Positions 34,128 to 42,582 of a stretch of DNA of 64,000 nt are shown one piece after another (positions within the stretch are counted from its first letter, which is position 1; every line of letters begins with the position of its first letter). This DNA is from SIG440 sp045646865 (GTDB lineage: Bacteria; Bacillota; Clostridia; Monoglobales; Monoglobaceae). The translations under genes were made by a program, and so were the position numbers. The notes under the pieces are model-generated. The model saw only the letters and a list, made by a program, of their open reading frames with translations. It had not been told where the DNA came from and did not search any database. The stretch is from NCBI GenBank assembly GCA_045646865.1, contig JAZRLM010000015.1, positions 62,001 to 126,000 of the forward strand. Reading direction: 5' to 3'.

Positions 34128-35876
34128 ATGATTAAAAAACTGCTATCCTGCGTCAGAGAATATAAAACCCCTACTATTCTGACCTTTATTTTTATTATAG
34201 GAGAGGCAATTATTGAATGTCTTATCCCCTTTATTACCGCAAATCTTGTAAATATGATAAAAACCAGCGGCGAGATGAAAACCCTTATCTTTATTGGGTT
34301 ATCCCTTGTTTTACTTGCATTGGTTTCACTTTTGTGCGGCGGTCTGGCAGGTTATACCAGCGCAAAAGCATCGGCAGGCTTTGCAAAGAATCTCAGAAAC
34401 GATATTTTTACAAAAATTCAGAGTTACTCATTTGAAAACATTGACAAATTCTCATCATCTTCTCTGGTAACCCGTCTTACCACCGACATAACTCATGTGC
34501 AAATGGCATATATGATGTGTATCCGCACCGCTTTACGTTCTCCGATGATGTTTTTGTTCTCAGTAATTATGGCATACATTATGGGTGGCGTTCTTGCATC
34601 CACCTTTATCGTGGTAATACCCGTTCTTGTTTTCGGACTTTTGTTTGTAAGCAAAAAGGCTATGCCGGCATTTCACCGTGTATTTAAAAAATACGATAAA
34701 CTGAATGAATCCGTCGAAGAAAATATCCGTGCAATGCGCGTTGTAAAAGGTTTCTCCCGCGAGGAATATGAAAAAGAAAAATTCGCCAATGCCGCCGAGG
34801 AAATCCGCCGTGATTTCACCAAGGCAGAACGTATCGTGGCTTTCAACCACCCGCTGATGCAGGTTTGTATGTACTTTAATATGATATTTGTTCTGGTTGT
34901 TGGCTCATATCTTATCATTTCAAACACCGGCAGCACCATTGATGTAGGACAGATTTCGGCAATGCTGACCTATGGCATGCAAATACTTATGTCACTTATG
35001 ATGCTGTCAATGATTTATGTTATGATTACAATGTCTGCAGAATCTATGAAGAGAATCACAGAAGTTCTTTCGGAAGAATCAACCCTGACAAACCCCGAAA
35101 ATCCCGTTTTCGAGATTAAAGACGGCTCGGTTGATTTTTGCGATGTGAACTTTAAATATTCATCTGCATCAAAAAAATATGCTCTTTCTGATGCAAATCT
35201 TCACATTGAATCAGGTATGACGGTTGGCATCATCGGCGGTACGGGCTCCAGTAAATCAACCCTTGTGCAGCTTATCCCCCGACTTTATGATATAACCGAA
35301 GGTTCTTTAAAGGTTGGTGGCATTGATGTTAAGGAATACGACATAACCGCCCTTCGTGACAGCGTTGCTATGGTTCTGCAAAAGAATCAGCTTTTCTCAG
35401 GCACAATTAAAGAAAATCTGCGTTGGGGTAACGAAAGTGCAACTGACGAGGAACTTATTGAGGCCTGCAAGCTTGCACAGGCAGACGAATTTATTTCCAC
35501 TTTTCCCGAAGGGTATGACACCTTTATTGAGCAGGGCGGCACCAATGTATCAGGAGGTCAGAAGCAACGACTTTGTATTGCACGCGCCCTTCTTAAAAAA
35601 CCCAAAATACTTATTCTTGATGATTCCACAAGTGCTGTTGACACAAAAACAGATTCTATGATTCGCACAGCTTTTAAAGAATATATTCCTGAAACAACAA
35701 AAATCATTATAGCTCAGCGTATTTCATCTGTTAAAGATGCAGATTTGATTGTTGTTATGGAAAACGGTAAAATCTCGGTAACGGGAAATCACGACCGGCT
35801 TATGGAAAACAGCGAAATCTACCGTGAAATATACCGTCAGCAAACAAACGGAGGTGACAGTAATGAAACCTACTAA
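34128..35876 (+). CDS. ABC exporter, half-transporter subunit 1 (degenerate ATP site)
   Basis: 582 aa from the ATG at 34128 (GAAAGGA upstream); longer in-frame starts lie inside addB. It has about six membrane spans (residues about 15-310), then an ATPase domain: Walker A GGTGSSKST (about 370-378), Q-loop VLQKNQLFSG, signature NVSGGQKQR (about 474-482) and Walker B LILDDSTSAVD (about 494-504). The residue after the Walker B Asp is Asp rather than the catalytic Glu, the hallmark of the degenerate site in heterodimeric exporters (LmrCD/BmrCD type). It overlaps the partner gene by 14 bp. The substrate is unknown; lipids, drugs or peptides are possible. Confidence 0.9.
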   Translation: MIKKLLSCVREYKTPTILTFIFIIGEAIIECLIPFITANLVNMIKTSGEMKTLIFIGLSLVLLALVSLLCGGLAGYTSAKASAGFAKNLRNDIFTKIQSYSFENIDKFSSSSLVTRLTTDITHVQMAYMMCIRTALRSPMMFLFSVIMAYIMGGVLASTFIVVIPVLVFGLLFVSKKAMPAFHRVFKKYDKLNESVEENIRAMRVVKGFSREEYEKEKFANAAEEIRRDFTKAERIVAFNHPLMQVCMYFNMIFVLVVGSYLIISNTGSTIDVGQISAMLTYGMQILMSLMMLSMIYVMITMSAESMKRITEVLSEESTLTNPENPVFEIKDGSVDFCDVNFKYSSASKKYALSDANLHIESGMTVGIIGGTGSSKSTLVQLIPRLYDITEGSLKVGGIDVKEYDITALRDSVAMVLQKNQLFSGTIKENLRWGNESATDEELIEACKLAQADEFISTFPEGYDTFIEQGGTNVSGGQKQRLCIARALLKKPKILILDDSTSAVDTKTDSMIRTAFKEYIPETTKIIIAQRISSVKDADLIVVMENGKISVTGNHDRLMENSEIYREIYRQQTNGGDSNETY

Positions 35877-37806
35877 AACACCCGGACCACCAAGAGGTCC
35901 GAGACCGCCAATTAAAAAAGGTAATATAGCCCGACTGATTAAAATGCTTTTTAAGGCATATCCTATTTTACTCTCGGTCTCTGCAGTCTGCATCATTATA
36001 TCCGCAATCACCGCGGCTCTGCCCGCTGTTTTTCAGCAACAGGTACTTGCCGACATAGGTGTTTGGGTATCATCCGGCGACTGGAAGGCAGCATCCAAAG
36101 TAATTTTGCCAAAGATTGCTATACTTGCAGGATTGTATCTGTTTTCACTTTGTGCAATTTTATCCCAGACTCAGCTTATGGCTTATATCACCCACGGCTT
36201 TTTGCACAAGATGCGCTGCGCCGTATTTGACAAAATGCAGAATTTGCCTATCATATACTTTGACACCAATCGTCACGGTGATATTATGAGCCGTTATACC
36301 AACGATATCGACGCATTAAGGCAGCTTGTTTCACACACTTTGCCAACCCTGCTGCAATGCTCAATTTTGCTGATATCCGTTCTGGGCATAATGCTCTATT
36401 ATAGTGTGTGGCTTACACTTACCGTTCTTATGGGAGTTGTGCTGATGAGAGTGGTCTCTCTAAAGGTGGGCAAAGGCTCGGCAAAATATTTCAGAAAGCA
36501 ACAACATTCTTTAGGTGAAACCGAAGGCTTTATTCAGGAAATGATGACAGGGCAAAAGGTCATTAAGGTCTTTAACCGTGAAGACAGATGTTGCAAGGAT
36601 TTTTACACTTTAAGCGAAAATCTTTTTAAGGATAACTTCCGTGCAAATGCCTATGCAAACATTCTCGGTCCTGTTATCCAGAACATCGGCAACATTTTAT
36701 ATGTTCTTATAGCCCTGATAGGCGGCACTCTTATTATTGCAAAACTACCCAACATTGGCATTTCAACCATAATTGCAGGGGCAGTCAGCGTGATTACAAT
36801 TGACGTTGTTATCCCATTTCTTAATATGGCAAAGCAATTTACGGGCAATGTGAATCAGGTTACACAGCAGGTTAACTCAATCGCAATGGCAATGGCAGGT
36901 GCAGAAAGAATTTTTAATCTTATTGATTCCGAGCCCGAAACCGACAGCGGAAATGTTACACTTGTAAATGCCACAACTGATGCAAACGGGAATATAACCG
37001 AATCTGCAAAACGTACAGGCAAGTGGGCATGGAAAGTTCCCCAATCCGACGGAACATTTACCTACACTCCTCTTTCGGGAGATGTTCGGCTTAAGGATGT
37101 TGACTTTGGCTATGAAGAAGGCAAGGTTGTTCTTCACGACATTAACCTTTATGCCGAACCCGGTCAAAAGGTTGCATTTGTAGGTGCTACCGGTGCAGGT
37201 AAAACCACCATTACCAATCTGCTTAACCGTTTTTATGACATAGAAGACGGCAAAATCCTTTATGACGGCATCAATGTGAATCACATCCGCAAATCTGATT
37301 TGCGACGCTCTTTAGGACTTGTACTGCAGGAAACAAACCTCTTCACCGGTACTGTTATGGAAAATATCCGATACGGCAAGCTTGACGCAACCGACGAAGA
37401 ATGTATTGCGGCAGCAAAGCTAGCTGGTGCCGACGACTTTATTACACGTCTGCCCAAAGGCTACGAAACCGAGCTTTCAAACAACGGTGACAACCTTTCA
37501 CAAGGTCAGCGTCAGCTTCTGGCTATTGCCCGTGCAGCAGTTGCCGACCCACCGGTTATGATTATGGACGAGGCAACTTCATCAATCGACACCCGAACAG
37601 AGCAGATTGTTCAGCGCGGAATGGATAAGCTGATGGAAGGCAGAACGGTATTTGTTATCGCTCACCGTCTTTCAACCGTAAAGAATTCTGATGTAATTAT
37701 GGTGCTTGACCACGGCAGAATTATTGAACGCGGCAGCCACGAAGACCTTATCGCACAAAAAGGTAAGTATTATCAATTATACACAGGTGCATTTGAATTA
37801 GAGTAA
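35863..37806 (+). CDS. ABC exporter, half-transporter subunit 2 (catalytic ATP site)
   Basis: 647 aa from the ATG at 35863, with GGAGGTG six bases upstream inside the end of the partner gene. A Pro/Arg-rich cytoplasmic leader (PGPPRGPRPPIKK) precedes six membrane spans. Walker A GATGAGKTT, signature NLSQGQRQLL and a complete Walker B MIMDEATSSID are present. About 45 residues rich in Asn/Thr/Asp (about 375-420) are inserted just before the ATPase domain. With subunit 1 it forms a heterodimeric exporter with one consensus ATP site. A strong terminator follows. Confidence 0.92.
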   Translation: MKPTKTPGPPRGPRPPIKKGNIARLIKMLFKAYPILLSVSAVCIIISAITAALPAVFQQQVLADIGVWVSSGDWKAASKVILPKIAILAGLYLFSLCAILSQTQLMAYITHGFLHKMRCAVFDKMQNLPIIYFDTNRHGDIMSRYTNDIDALRQLVSHTLPTLLQCSILLISVLGIMLYYSVWLTLTVLMGVVLMRVVSLKVGKGSAKYFRKQQHSLGETEGFIQEMMTGQKVIKVFNREDRCCKDFYTLSENLFKDNFRANAYANILGPVIQNIGNILYVLIALIGGTLIIAKLPNIGISTIIAGAVSVITIDVVIPFLNMAKQFTGNVNQVTQQVNSIAMAMAGAERIFNLIDSEPETDSGNVTLVNATTDANGNITESAKRTGKWAWKVPQSDGTFTYTPLSGDVRLKDVDFGYEEGKVVLHDINLYAEPGQKVAFVGATGAGKTTITNLLNRFYDIEDGKILYDGINVNHIRKSDLRRSLGLVLQETNLFTGTVMENIRYGKLDATDEECIAAAKLAGADDFITRLPKGYETELSNNGDNLSQGQRQLLAIARAAVADPPVMIMDEATSSIDTRTEQIVQRGMDKLMEGRTVFVIAHRLSTVKNSDVIMVLDHGRIIERGSHEDLIAQKGKYYQLYTGAFELE

Positions 37807-37812
37807 AATAAA

Positions 37813-37842
37813 TATCCCCCCCGTATAACGGGGGGTATTTCA
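37813..37842 (+). terminator. Terminator after the ABC exporter genes
   Basis: An 8-bp GC stem CCCCCCGT / ACGGGGGG (37817-37824, 37828-37835) inside an ATAC/GTAT extension, followed by TATTTCATTTT. Confidence 0.85.
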
Positions 37843-37951
37843 TTTTCGGGCATAGCCCTACCCACTACTGGCTACGCACAAGTGCGTCTTTTTATTGGCC
37901 TGCCAGCCATGCAACTTTTACTTACTACCCATAAATGGGTTATTCGACTGC

Positions 37952-38100
37952 AAGGCTTCTCCTTGAGGAGAAGCTGTCACGAAGTGACCGATGAGGTGTA
38001 GGTTGTCAATACAACCGTTAAACATCATAAATTTTTACTATACCACCTCATCCGAGTTTGCTATGCAAAACTCACCTTCCCCTCCCACAGGGGAAGGCTT
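37952..38100. repeat. MITE-like palindromic element with paired hairpins
   Basis: Left arm: hairpin GCTTCTCCT/AGGAGAAGC, hairpin GTCAC/GTGAC, then GATGAGGTG. Right arm is its rough reverse complement: CACCTCATC, hairpin GAGTTT/AAAACTC, hairpin CCTTCCCCT/AGGGGAAGG. The arms are about 50 bp with about 50 bp between them, and there is no coding frame. This pattern of a CCTTCCCCT-type hairpin next to GATGAGGTG is a recurrent extragenic element type in Firmicutes (from memory, not searched). The rest of 37843-38240 holds only small hairpins (GCAC..GTGC, CCCAT..ATGGG, and CCACGCGA/TCGCGTGG plus T-run at 38204-38228). Confidence 0.6.
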
Positions 38101-38242
38101 TCCCACAACATGAATTAGAATAAATTATTTCATATGCAAACAACCATTTAATTTATATATTGTATCTGATTTCTTTTCTGTTTACCGCTTAAGCTCTTTT
38201 GAACCACGCGACTATCGCGTGGTTTTCTTTATACAACAAAAG

Positions 38243-38298
38243 AACACAGACACCGCAACGCGATATCTGTGTTTTTTGGCAGGGGCAGTAGGACTTGA
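38243..38298 (-). repeat. Partial duplicate of the tRNA-Trp 3' end plus terminator (att-like)
   Basis: These 56 bases repeat 38467-38520 almost exactly, in the same orientation: the last 21-22 bases of tRNA-Trp (positions 55-76) plus the downstream terminator hairpin. The homology stops inside the T-loop, where tyrosine integrases commonly recombine. The two copies are about 224 bp apart. The spacer (38299-38466) contains only hairpins (AAAACCC/GGGTTTT, AAAACAGTT/AACTGTTTT, CACTCG/CGAGTG) and no gene. Confidence 0.7.
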
Positions 38299-38460
38299 TT
38301 TCTTTTGCAAAAACCCTTGCGGGTTTTCTTTTAACAGTCATTTGCTCTCGCAAATGCCAATTCTGCGCTAAAAACAGTTCACCGAACTGTTTTTTACGCG
38401 CCGACACGGACACTCGAAAAACCGAGTGCAATCGTGGGTCTAAGTCCCCGTATCTTATAC

Positions 38461-38498
38461 AAAAAAATACAGACACCGCAATGCGATATCTGTGTTTT
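38461..38498 (-). terminator. Terminator of tRNA-Trp
   Basis: On the minus strand ACACAGATA..TGTCTGT forms a bulged stem followed by a run of seven Ts, directly after the CCA end of the tRNA. Confidence 0.75.
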
Positions 38499-38574
38499 TG
38501 GCAGGGGCAGTAGGACTTGACCCCACGGCACTCGGTTTTGGAGACCGATGCTCTACCAACTGAGCTATACCCCT
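38499..38574 (-). tRNA. tRNA-Trp (anticodon CCA)
   Basis: 76 nt with encoded CCA. The acceptor stem AGGGGTA/TGCCCCT pairs (one G-T wobble), D-arm GCTC/GAGC, anticodon stem TCGGT/ACCGA with loop CTCCAAA (anticodon CCA). The T-arm reads GTGGG-GTCAAGT-CCTAC: position 54 is G where nearly all tRNAs have T. The oddity lies one base outside the duplicated 3' segment. No second tRNA is next to it; rpsT lies upstream on the same strand with its own terminator. Confidence 0.93.
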
Positions 38575-38589
38575 ATGTTATCGAGTTAA

Positions 38590-38626
38590 AATTAAGAGTG
38601 CGTCAAGGCTACGCCAAAGCGCACTC
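38590..38626 (-). terminator. Terminator of rpsT
   Basis: On the minus strand GAGTGCG/CGCACTC (38620-38626 with 38596-38602), with extra pairing in the loop, followed by TTAATTTT. It lies 15 bp past the rpsT stop. Confidence 0.75.
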
Positions 38627-38640
38627 CTAAATTCAAAAAA

Positions 38641-38901
38641 CTACGCAATCTTGTTCATTGCAGCAGCATACTGACTCTTTTTGCGAGCAGCTGTATTCTT
38701 ATGAAGAATACCCTTAGCAACAGCCTGATCTGTCTTTTTAACAACTGCAGCATATGCAACAGAGGCTGCATCTTTGCCCTCTGCAAGAGCTGCTTCAAAC
38801 TTCTTTATAGCAGTCTTAAGCTGTGACTTAACCATCTGGTTCTGCAAAGTCTTTGTAGCGATAACTTTAACTCTCTTTTTAGCTGATTTAATGTTAGGCA
38901 T
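38641..38901 (-). CDS. rpsT: 30S ribosomal protein S20
   Basis: 86 aa from the ATG at 38901 (GGAGGTG six bases upstream; an earlier in-frame start spans this site). It binds 16S rRNA in the small subunit. It has the typical MPNIKSAKKRVK start, an all-helical Lys/Ala-rich chain and the GILHKNTAARKKS motif (about residues 63-75). It is monocistronic, divergent from glnA. Confidence 0.96.
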   Translation of the reverse strand: MPNIKSAKKRVKVIATKTLQNQMVKSQLKTAIKKFEAALAEGKDAASVAYAAVVKKTDQAVAKGILHKNTAARKKSQYAAAMNKIA

Positions 38902-38947
38902 GATTTCACCTCCACTTAACAATCTGTTTTTTTAGTCAACTCTAAAG

Positions 38948-38976
38948 ATAATACCACAACTTTTCCAAAAAATCAA
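38948..38976 (-). promoter_or_regulatory. Promoter of rpsT
   Basis: TTGATT (38971-38976) and TATTAT (38948-38953) with a 17-bp spacer on the minus strand. Confidence 0.7.
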
Positions 38977-39013
38977 GTGTTTTTTTAAATTTGTTGGATT
39001 TTTTTTAAATTTG

Positions 39014-39042
39014 TTGACAAAAACTGCATATTATTGTATACT
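39014..39042 (+). promoter_or_regulatory. Promoter and leader of glnA
   Basis: TTGACA (39014-39019), 17-bp spacer, TATACT (39037-39042). The 105-base leader contains a GC-rich hairpin (about 39059-39091, with GGTGGG/CCCAC core). It does not match the glutamine riboswitch that I know, so its role is open. Confidence 0.75.
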
Positions 39043-39153
39043 TTGAATATATATGCGCGGGGTGCGGTGGGTATTCCCACGGCGCCCTGTCTGATATTTT
39101 AGTTATTTGAAATTCCGTTGTAAATATACAACATAAAACAGGAGGAATCCCCT

Positions 39154-41244
39154 TTGACAAACATTCCAGAAATTTTTGGCAGTATGGTTTTTAACGAAAC
39201 CGTTATGAAAGAACGCCTTCCCGAAGAAATTTACCGTGCTCTGAAACAAACCATTAACAACGGCATAAGTCTTGACCGTGATGTTGCAGACATTATTGCA
39301 TCAGCAATGAAGGATTGGGCTATCGAGAAAGGTGCAACACACTTTACCCATTGGTTTCAGCCTATGACAGGCATCACAGCCGAAAAGCACGACAGCTTTA
39401 TTTCTCCCGGAAAGAACGGCACCGTTATTATGGAATTTTCAGGCAAAGAACTCATAAAGGGTGAGCCTGATGCATCATCCTTCCCCTCGGGCGGCATTCG
39501 TGCAACCTTTGAGGCAAGAGGCTATACAGCCTGGGATCCTACCTCATATGCATTCATTAAAGACGGAACCTTATGTATCCCCACAGCCTTTTGTTCATAC
39601 GGTGGCGAATCTCTTGACAAAAAAACACCCCTGCTCCGTTCAATGGAAGCTATCAACCGTCAGGCAGTAAGAATTCTTAAATTGTTTGGCAAAACCGATG
39701 TTACACGTGTTGTTCCTACCGTTGGTCCTGAGCAGGAATACTTCCTTATCGACCGCGAAATGTTTGAAAAGCGCAAAGACCTTATTTACTGCCGTCGTAC
39801 ACTCTTTGGCGCACCTGCACCCAAAGGTCAGGAAATGGAAGACCATTACTTTGGCCACCTGAAACCAAGAGTTTCGGCATTTATGAAGGAACTTGACGAA
39901 GAACTGTGGAAGCTTGGAATTCTGTCAAAAACAAAGCATAACGAAGCAGCTCCTGCACAGCATGAGCTTGCACCCATATTTACCACAACAAACATTGCCA
40001 CCGACCACAATCAGTTGACCATGGAAATGATGAAAGTAGTTGCCGCACGTCACGGTATGGCTTGTATCCTTCACGAAAAGCCTTTTGAAGGCATAAACGG
40101 CAGCGGCAAGCACAACAACTGGTCATTATCCACCAACACAGGTGAAAACCTGCTTGAACCTGGTAAATCACCTCACGAAAATGCACAGTTCCTTATATTC
40201 CTTTGTGCGGTTATCAGCGCTGTACATAAGCATCAGGACCTTCTGAGAATTTCTGCCGCAAGTGCAGGAAACGACCACCGTCTTGGTGCCCACGAAGCGC
40301 CTCCTGCCATTATCTCAATGTTCCTTGGCTCGGAACTTGCCGCAGTTCTCCGTTCAATTAAGGAAGACAGTGATTTTAAGGGTATTAAAAAGGAAAAGAT
40401 GAGTGTCGGTGTTTCGGTTCTGCCACAGTTCCCAAAAGACTCTACTGACAGAAACCGCACCTCACCCTTTGCTTTTACAGGAAACAAGTTTGAATTCCGT
40501 ATGGTTGGCTCGTCCAACTCGGTTGCATGTGCAAATATAATGCTTAATACCATTGTTGCGGACGAGCTGCAGACCTTTGCCGAAGAGCTTGAAGGGGCAG
40601 AAGATTTCCTTAGCACTGTTCACAACATTGTAAAACGTGCCATTACCGAACACGATGCAATAATTTTTGACGGTGACGGTTATTCTGACAACTGGGTTGC
40701 AGAAGCAGAACGTCGTGGACTTCTTAACCTTGAATCCACCGTTGATGCTCTTCCGCATTTCATTAAACCCGAAAATCTGGAATTATTCAAAAAGCACGGC
40801 ATTTACAACGAAACAGAAGTTCATGCCCGCTATGAAATTATTCTTGAGGAATATTGCAAGATAATTAATATCGAAGGCCTTACAATGGTTGATATGGTTA
40901 AAAAGGATTATATCCCTGCTATCAGCAAGATTCAGAGATGTCTGTGCGATACCCTTATCGCAAAAACCACAGTTTCTGACGATATTCCCTGTCAGGCAGA
41001 AAAAGTTAAGCTGAATCGTGTTGCCGCCCTTGCAGACCGCATTTTTGAGACGAATAACAGTCTTGATAACGCACTTAAATCTGTTCCCGCGGGCGATGTT
41101 CTTGAAAAGGCAACATATTACAGAAAAACAATATGTCCCCTTATGGAAGAATTACGAACTCTTGTGGACGAAATTGAGGCAGAGTCCGACCGTGAATTCT
41201 GGCCGGTTCCCTCATATGGTGACTTAATTTTCAGTATAAAATAA
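39154..41244 (+). CDS. glnN: Glutamine synthetase type III
   Basis: 696 aa from a TTG start with GGAGG eight bases upstream. It makes glutamine from glutamate and ammonia with ATP. The length of about 700 aa (type I is about 450) and the motifs GPEQEYFLIDREMF (about residues 190-203), NGSGKHNNWSLSTN (about 315-328) and NDHRLGAHEAPP (about 372-383) identify the GSIII form common in Bacteroidetes and some Firmicutes. It is monocistronic with its own promoter and terminator. It supplies the glutamine used by PurF and PurL. Confidence 0.95.
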   Translation: MTNIPEIFGSMVFNETVMKERLPEEIYRALKQTINNGISLDRDVADIIASAMKDWAIEKGATHFTHWFQPMTGITAEKHDSFISPGKNGTVIMEFSGKELIKGEPDASSFPSGGIRATFEARGYTAWDPTSYAFIKDGTLCIPTAFCSYGGESLDKKTPLLRSMEAINRQAVRILKLFGKTDVTRVVPTVGPEQEYFLIDREMFEKRKDLIYCRRTLFGAPAPKGQEMEDHYFGHLKPRVSAFMKELDEELWKLGILSKTKHNEAAPAQHELAPIFTTTNIATDHNQLTMEMMKVVAARHGMACILHEKPFEGINGSGKHNNWSLSTNTGENLLEPGKSPHENAQFLIFLCAVISAVHKHQDLLRISAASAGNDHRLGAHEAPPAIISMFLGSELAAVLRSIKEDSDFKGIKKEKMSVGVSVLPQFPKDSTDRNRTSPFAFTGNKFEFRMVGSSNSVACANIMLNTIVADELQTFAEELEGAEDFLSTVHNIVKRAITEHDAIIFDGDGYSDNWVAEAERRGLLNLESTVDALPHFIKPENLELFKKHGIYNETEVHARYEIILEEYCKIINIEGLTMVDMVKKDYIPAISKIQRCLCDTLIAKTTVSDDIPCQAEKVKLNRVAALADRIFETNNSLDNALKSVPAGDVLEKATYYRKTICPLMEELRTLVDEIEAESDREFWPVPSYGDLIFSIK

Positions 41245-41247
41245 AGT

Positions 41248-41280
41248 TTGGGCAATACCGATTGGTATTGCCCAATTTTT
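41248..41280 (+). terminator. Terminator of glutamine synthetase gene
   Basis: A 12-bp perfect stem TTGGGCAATACC / GGTATTGCCCAA (4-base loop) followed by TTTTT, three bases past the stop codon. Confidence 0.93.
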
Positions 41281-41415
41281 CATATAATAGGAAATTTCGT
41301 AATTTCCTATTATATGCCCATGCCAAATTTTCGGCTATGCCGAAATGCACTTGAGCAAACAAAGCGTTAACGCTCCGACCGCCGCTTGCAGCGAACGGCG
41401 ATTTTGCTTTGTTCT
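41281..41415 (+). repeat. Extragenic palindromic repeat, copy A
   Basis: It begins with the palindrome TATAATAGGAAAT/ATTTCCTATTATA (41283-41315), then TTTCGGC/GCCGAAA, then an AACAAAGC..GCTTTGTT inverted repeat enclosing GC-rich hairpins. All these modules recur, in the same order on the opposite strand, at 50717-50964. It has no reading frame and fills the gap between the glnA terminator and the next gene. Confidence 0.75.
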
Positions 41416-41826
41416 TTAATCATCACAACCTGTCACGCACTTAATAAGGCAGGCAGTTGTTATTATCAACAGCGAGAAAAATGCCAGCAGCAATCCGCTT
41501 ATTACCGCTCCGAGTATGCTGGTAGCAGCAAAGGTTATGCCTAAAAGGACGATTGATAAGAAGATTGTTCCTAAAATTCCCGTCAACAGTACCGGAATAA
41601 TTCCACATACACAACCACCTATGCCTGTGTTGCGTATCACCGGGCTTACAGCCAGCGTTACTGCCAGATATACAACGGCTATTCCCAGCAGCACCCACAA
41701 AAATGCAGGTGTAACAGTAATAACCGCAGAGAAAGTCAGAAATGCAGTTATAATACCGATAATTATAGCTGCGATAACAGCTATGGCAGTACAATTTATT
41801 CTGCAACCGCAATTGTAGTTAGTCAT
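41416..41826 (-). CDS. Small four-span membrane protein, function unknown
   Basis: 136 aa, ATG 41826 with GGGGGTGA upstream. A short Cys-containing head (NYNCGCRINC) is followed by four hydrophobic spans (about residues 12-35, 40-62, 74-96, 102-128) and a tail with CLIKCVTGCDD. The two cysteine pairs at the ends would lie on the same side of the membrane if there are four spans. No known family was recognised. It is a single gene, divergent from ppa, and its stop abuts the palindromic repeat. Confidence 0.6.
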   Translation of the reverse strand: MTNYNCGCRINCTAIAVIAAIIIGIITAFLTFSAVITVTPAFLWVLLGIAVVYLAVTLAVSPVIRNTGIGGCVCGIIPVLLTGILGTIFLSIVLLGITFAATSILGAVISGLLLAFFSLLIITTACLIKCVTGCDD

Positions 41827-41909
41827 TAATATTCACCCCCTTATTAAAATATATGCTGTAATCTGTCGTAAGGTGAATAACAAAACGGGCGCAATGTTAA
41901 TTTATTCTA

Positions 41910-41938
41910 TTGTTTTTTTTCTATATTTGGTATATTAT
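41910..41938 (+). promoter_or_regulatory. Promoter of ppa
   Basis: TTGTTT (41910-41915), 17-bp spacer, TATTAT (41933-41938), 33 bp before the ATG. Confidence 0.65.
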
Positions 41939-41970
41939 AAATGTACAAAACATTTAAAGGAGATGTAATT

Positions 41971-42504
41971 ATGTCAAACATATGGCACGACATATCACCC
42001 AAAAGAATTAATACCGACGATTTTATTTGCGTTGTAGAAATTTCAAAGGGCAGCAAAAAGAAATATGAACTGGACAAAGAAACAGGCTACATTATGCTTG
42101 ACCGAATTCTTTATACATCAACTCACTACCCTGCAAACTATGGTTTCATTCCTCGCACTTACGGCGACGATAACGACCCTCTTGACGTGCTTTTGCTTTG
42201 TTCAGAGCCTTTAGAGCCATTGTCTCTTGTAAGAGCATATCCCATAGGGGTTATTTCAATGATAGACAACGGCAGAAATGATGAAAAAATTATCGCCATT
42301 CCTTTTAATGACCCCACATACAACCAGTACACAGATATCGACCAGCTACCGCCCCATATTTTTGCGGAGATGCGACACTTCTTTACAGTATACAAAAACC
42401 TTGAGCATAAAACTACTGCAGTTGATGAAGTCAAGGGCAGAGAAGAAGCGGTAAAAATTATTGACACCGCAATCTCGAACTATATTGATAATTTCTGTAA
42501 ATAA
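41971..42504 (+). CDS. ppa: Inorganic pyrophosphatase, family I
   Basis: 177 aa from the ATG at 41971 (AAAGGAGATG upstream; the earlier in-frame ATG at 41941 has no binding site and lies near the predicted transcript start). It hydrolyses pyrophosphate, pulling biosynthetic reactions forward. Family I signature GDDNDPLDVLLL (about residues 57-68) gives the metal-binding Asp residues; YPANYGFIPRTYG precedes it. It has its own promoter. Confidence 0.93.
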   Translation: MSNIWHDISPKRINTDDFICVVEISKGSKKKYELDKETGYIMLDRILYTSTHYPANYGFIPRTYGDDNDPLDVLLLCSEPLEPLSLVRAYPIGVISMIDNGRNDEKIIAIPFNDPTYNQYTDIDQLPPHIFAEMRHFFTVYKNLEHKTTAVDEVKGREEAVKIIDTAISNYIDNFCK

Positions 42505-42525
42505 TCAAATCCTAAGGAGCACAAA

Positions 42526-42582
42526 ATGGACAAACTGAACTTCAGGCAAAGAGCAAAAGAGCTAAGACAGGGGGATAACTAA
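42526..42582 (+). pseudogene. Cut-off 5' end of a gene
   Basis: A good ribosome site (AAGGAG) and ATG are followed by only 13 normal codons (MDKLNFRQRAKEL), then the frame runs into the G-rich repeats at 42563 and stops after 18 codons. The start resembles a helix-turn-helix regulator N-terminus, but this is too short to name. It looks like a gene broken by insertion or deletion at the repeat. Confidence 0.45.

Noticed and set aside
39049..39153. Glutamine riboswitch in front of the glutamine synthetase gene
   Set aside because: Only one GC-rich hairpin is present; the conserved glnA-motif bases I would expect were not found.
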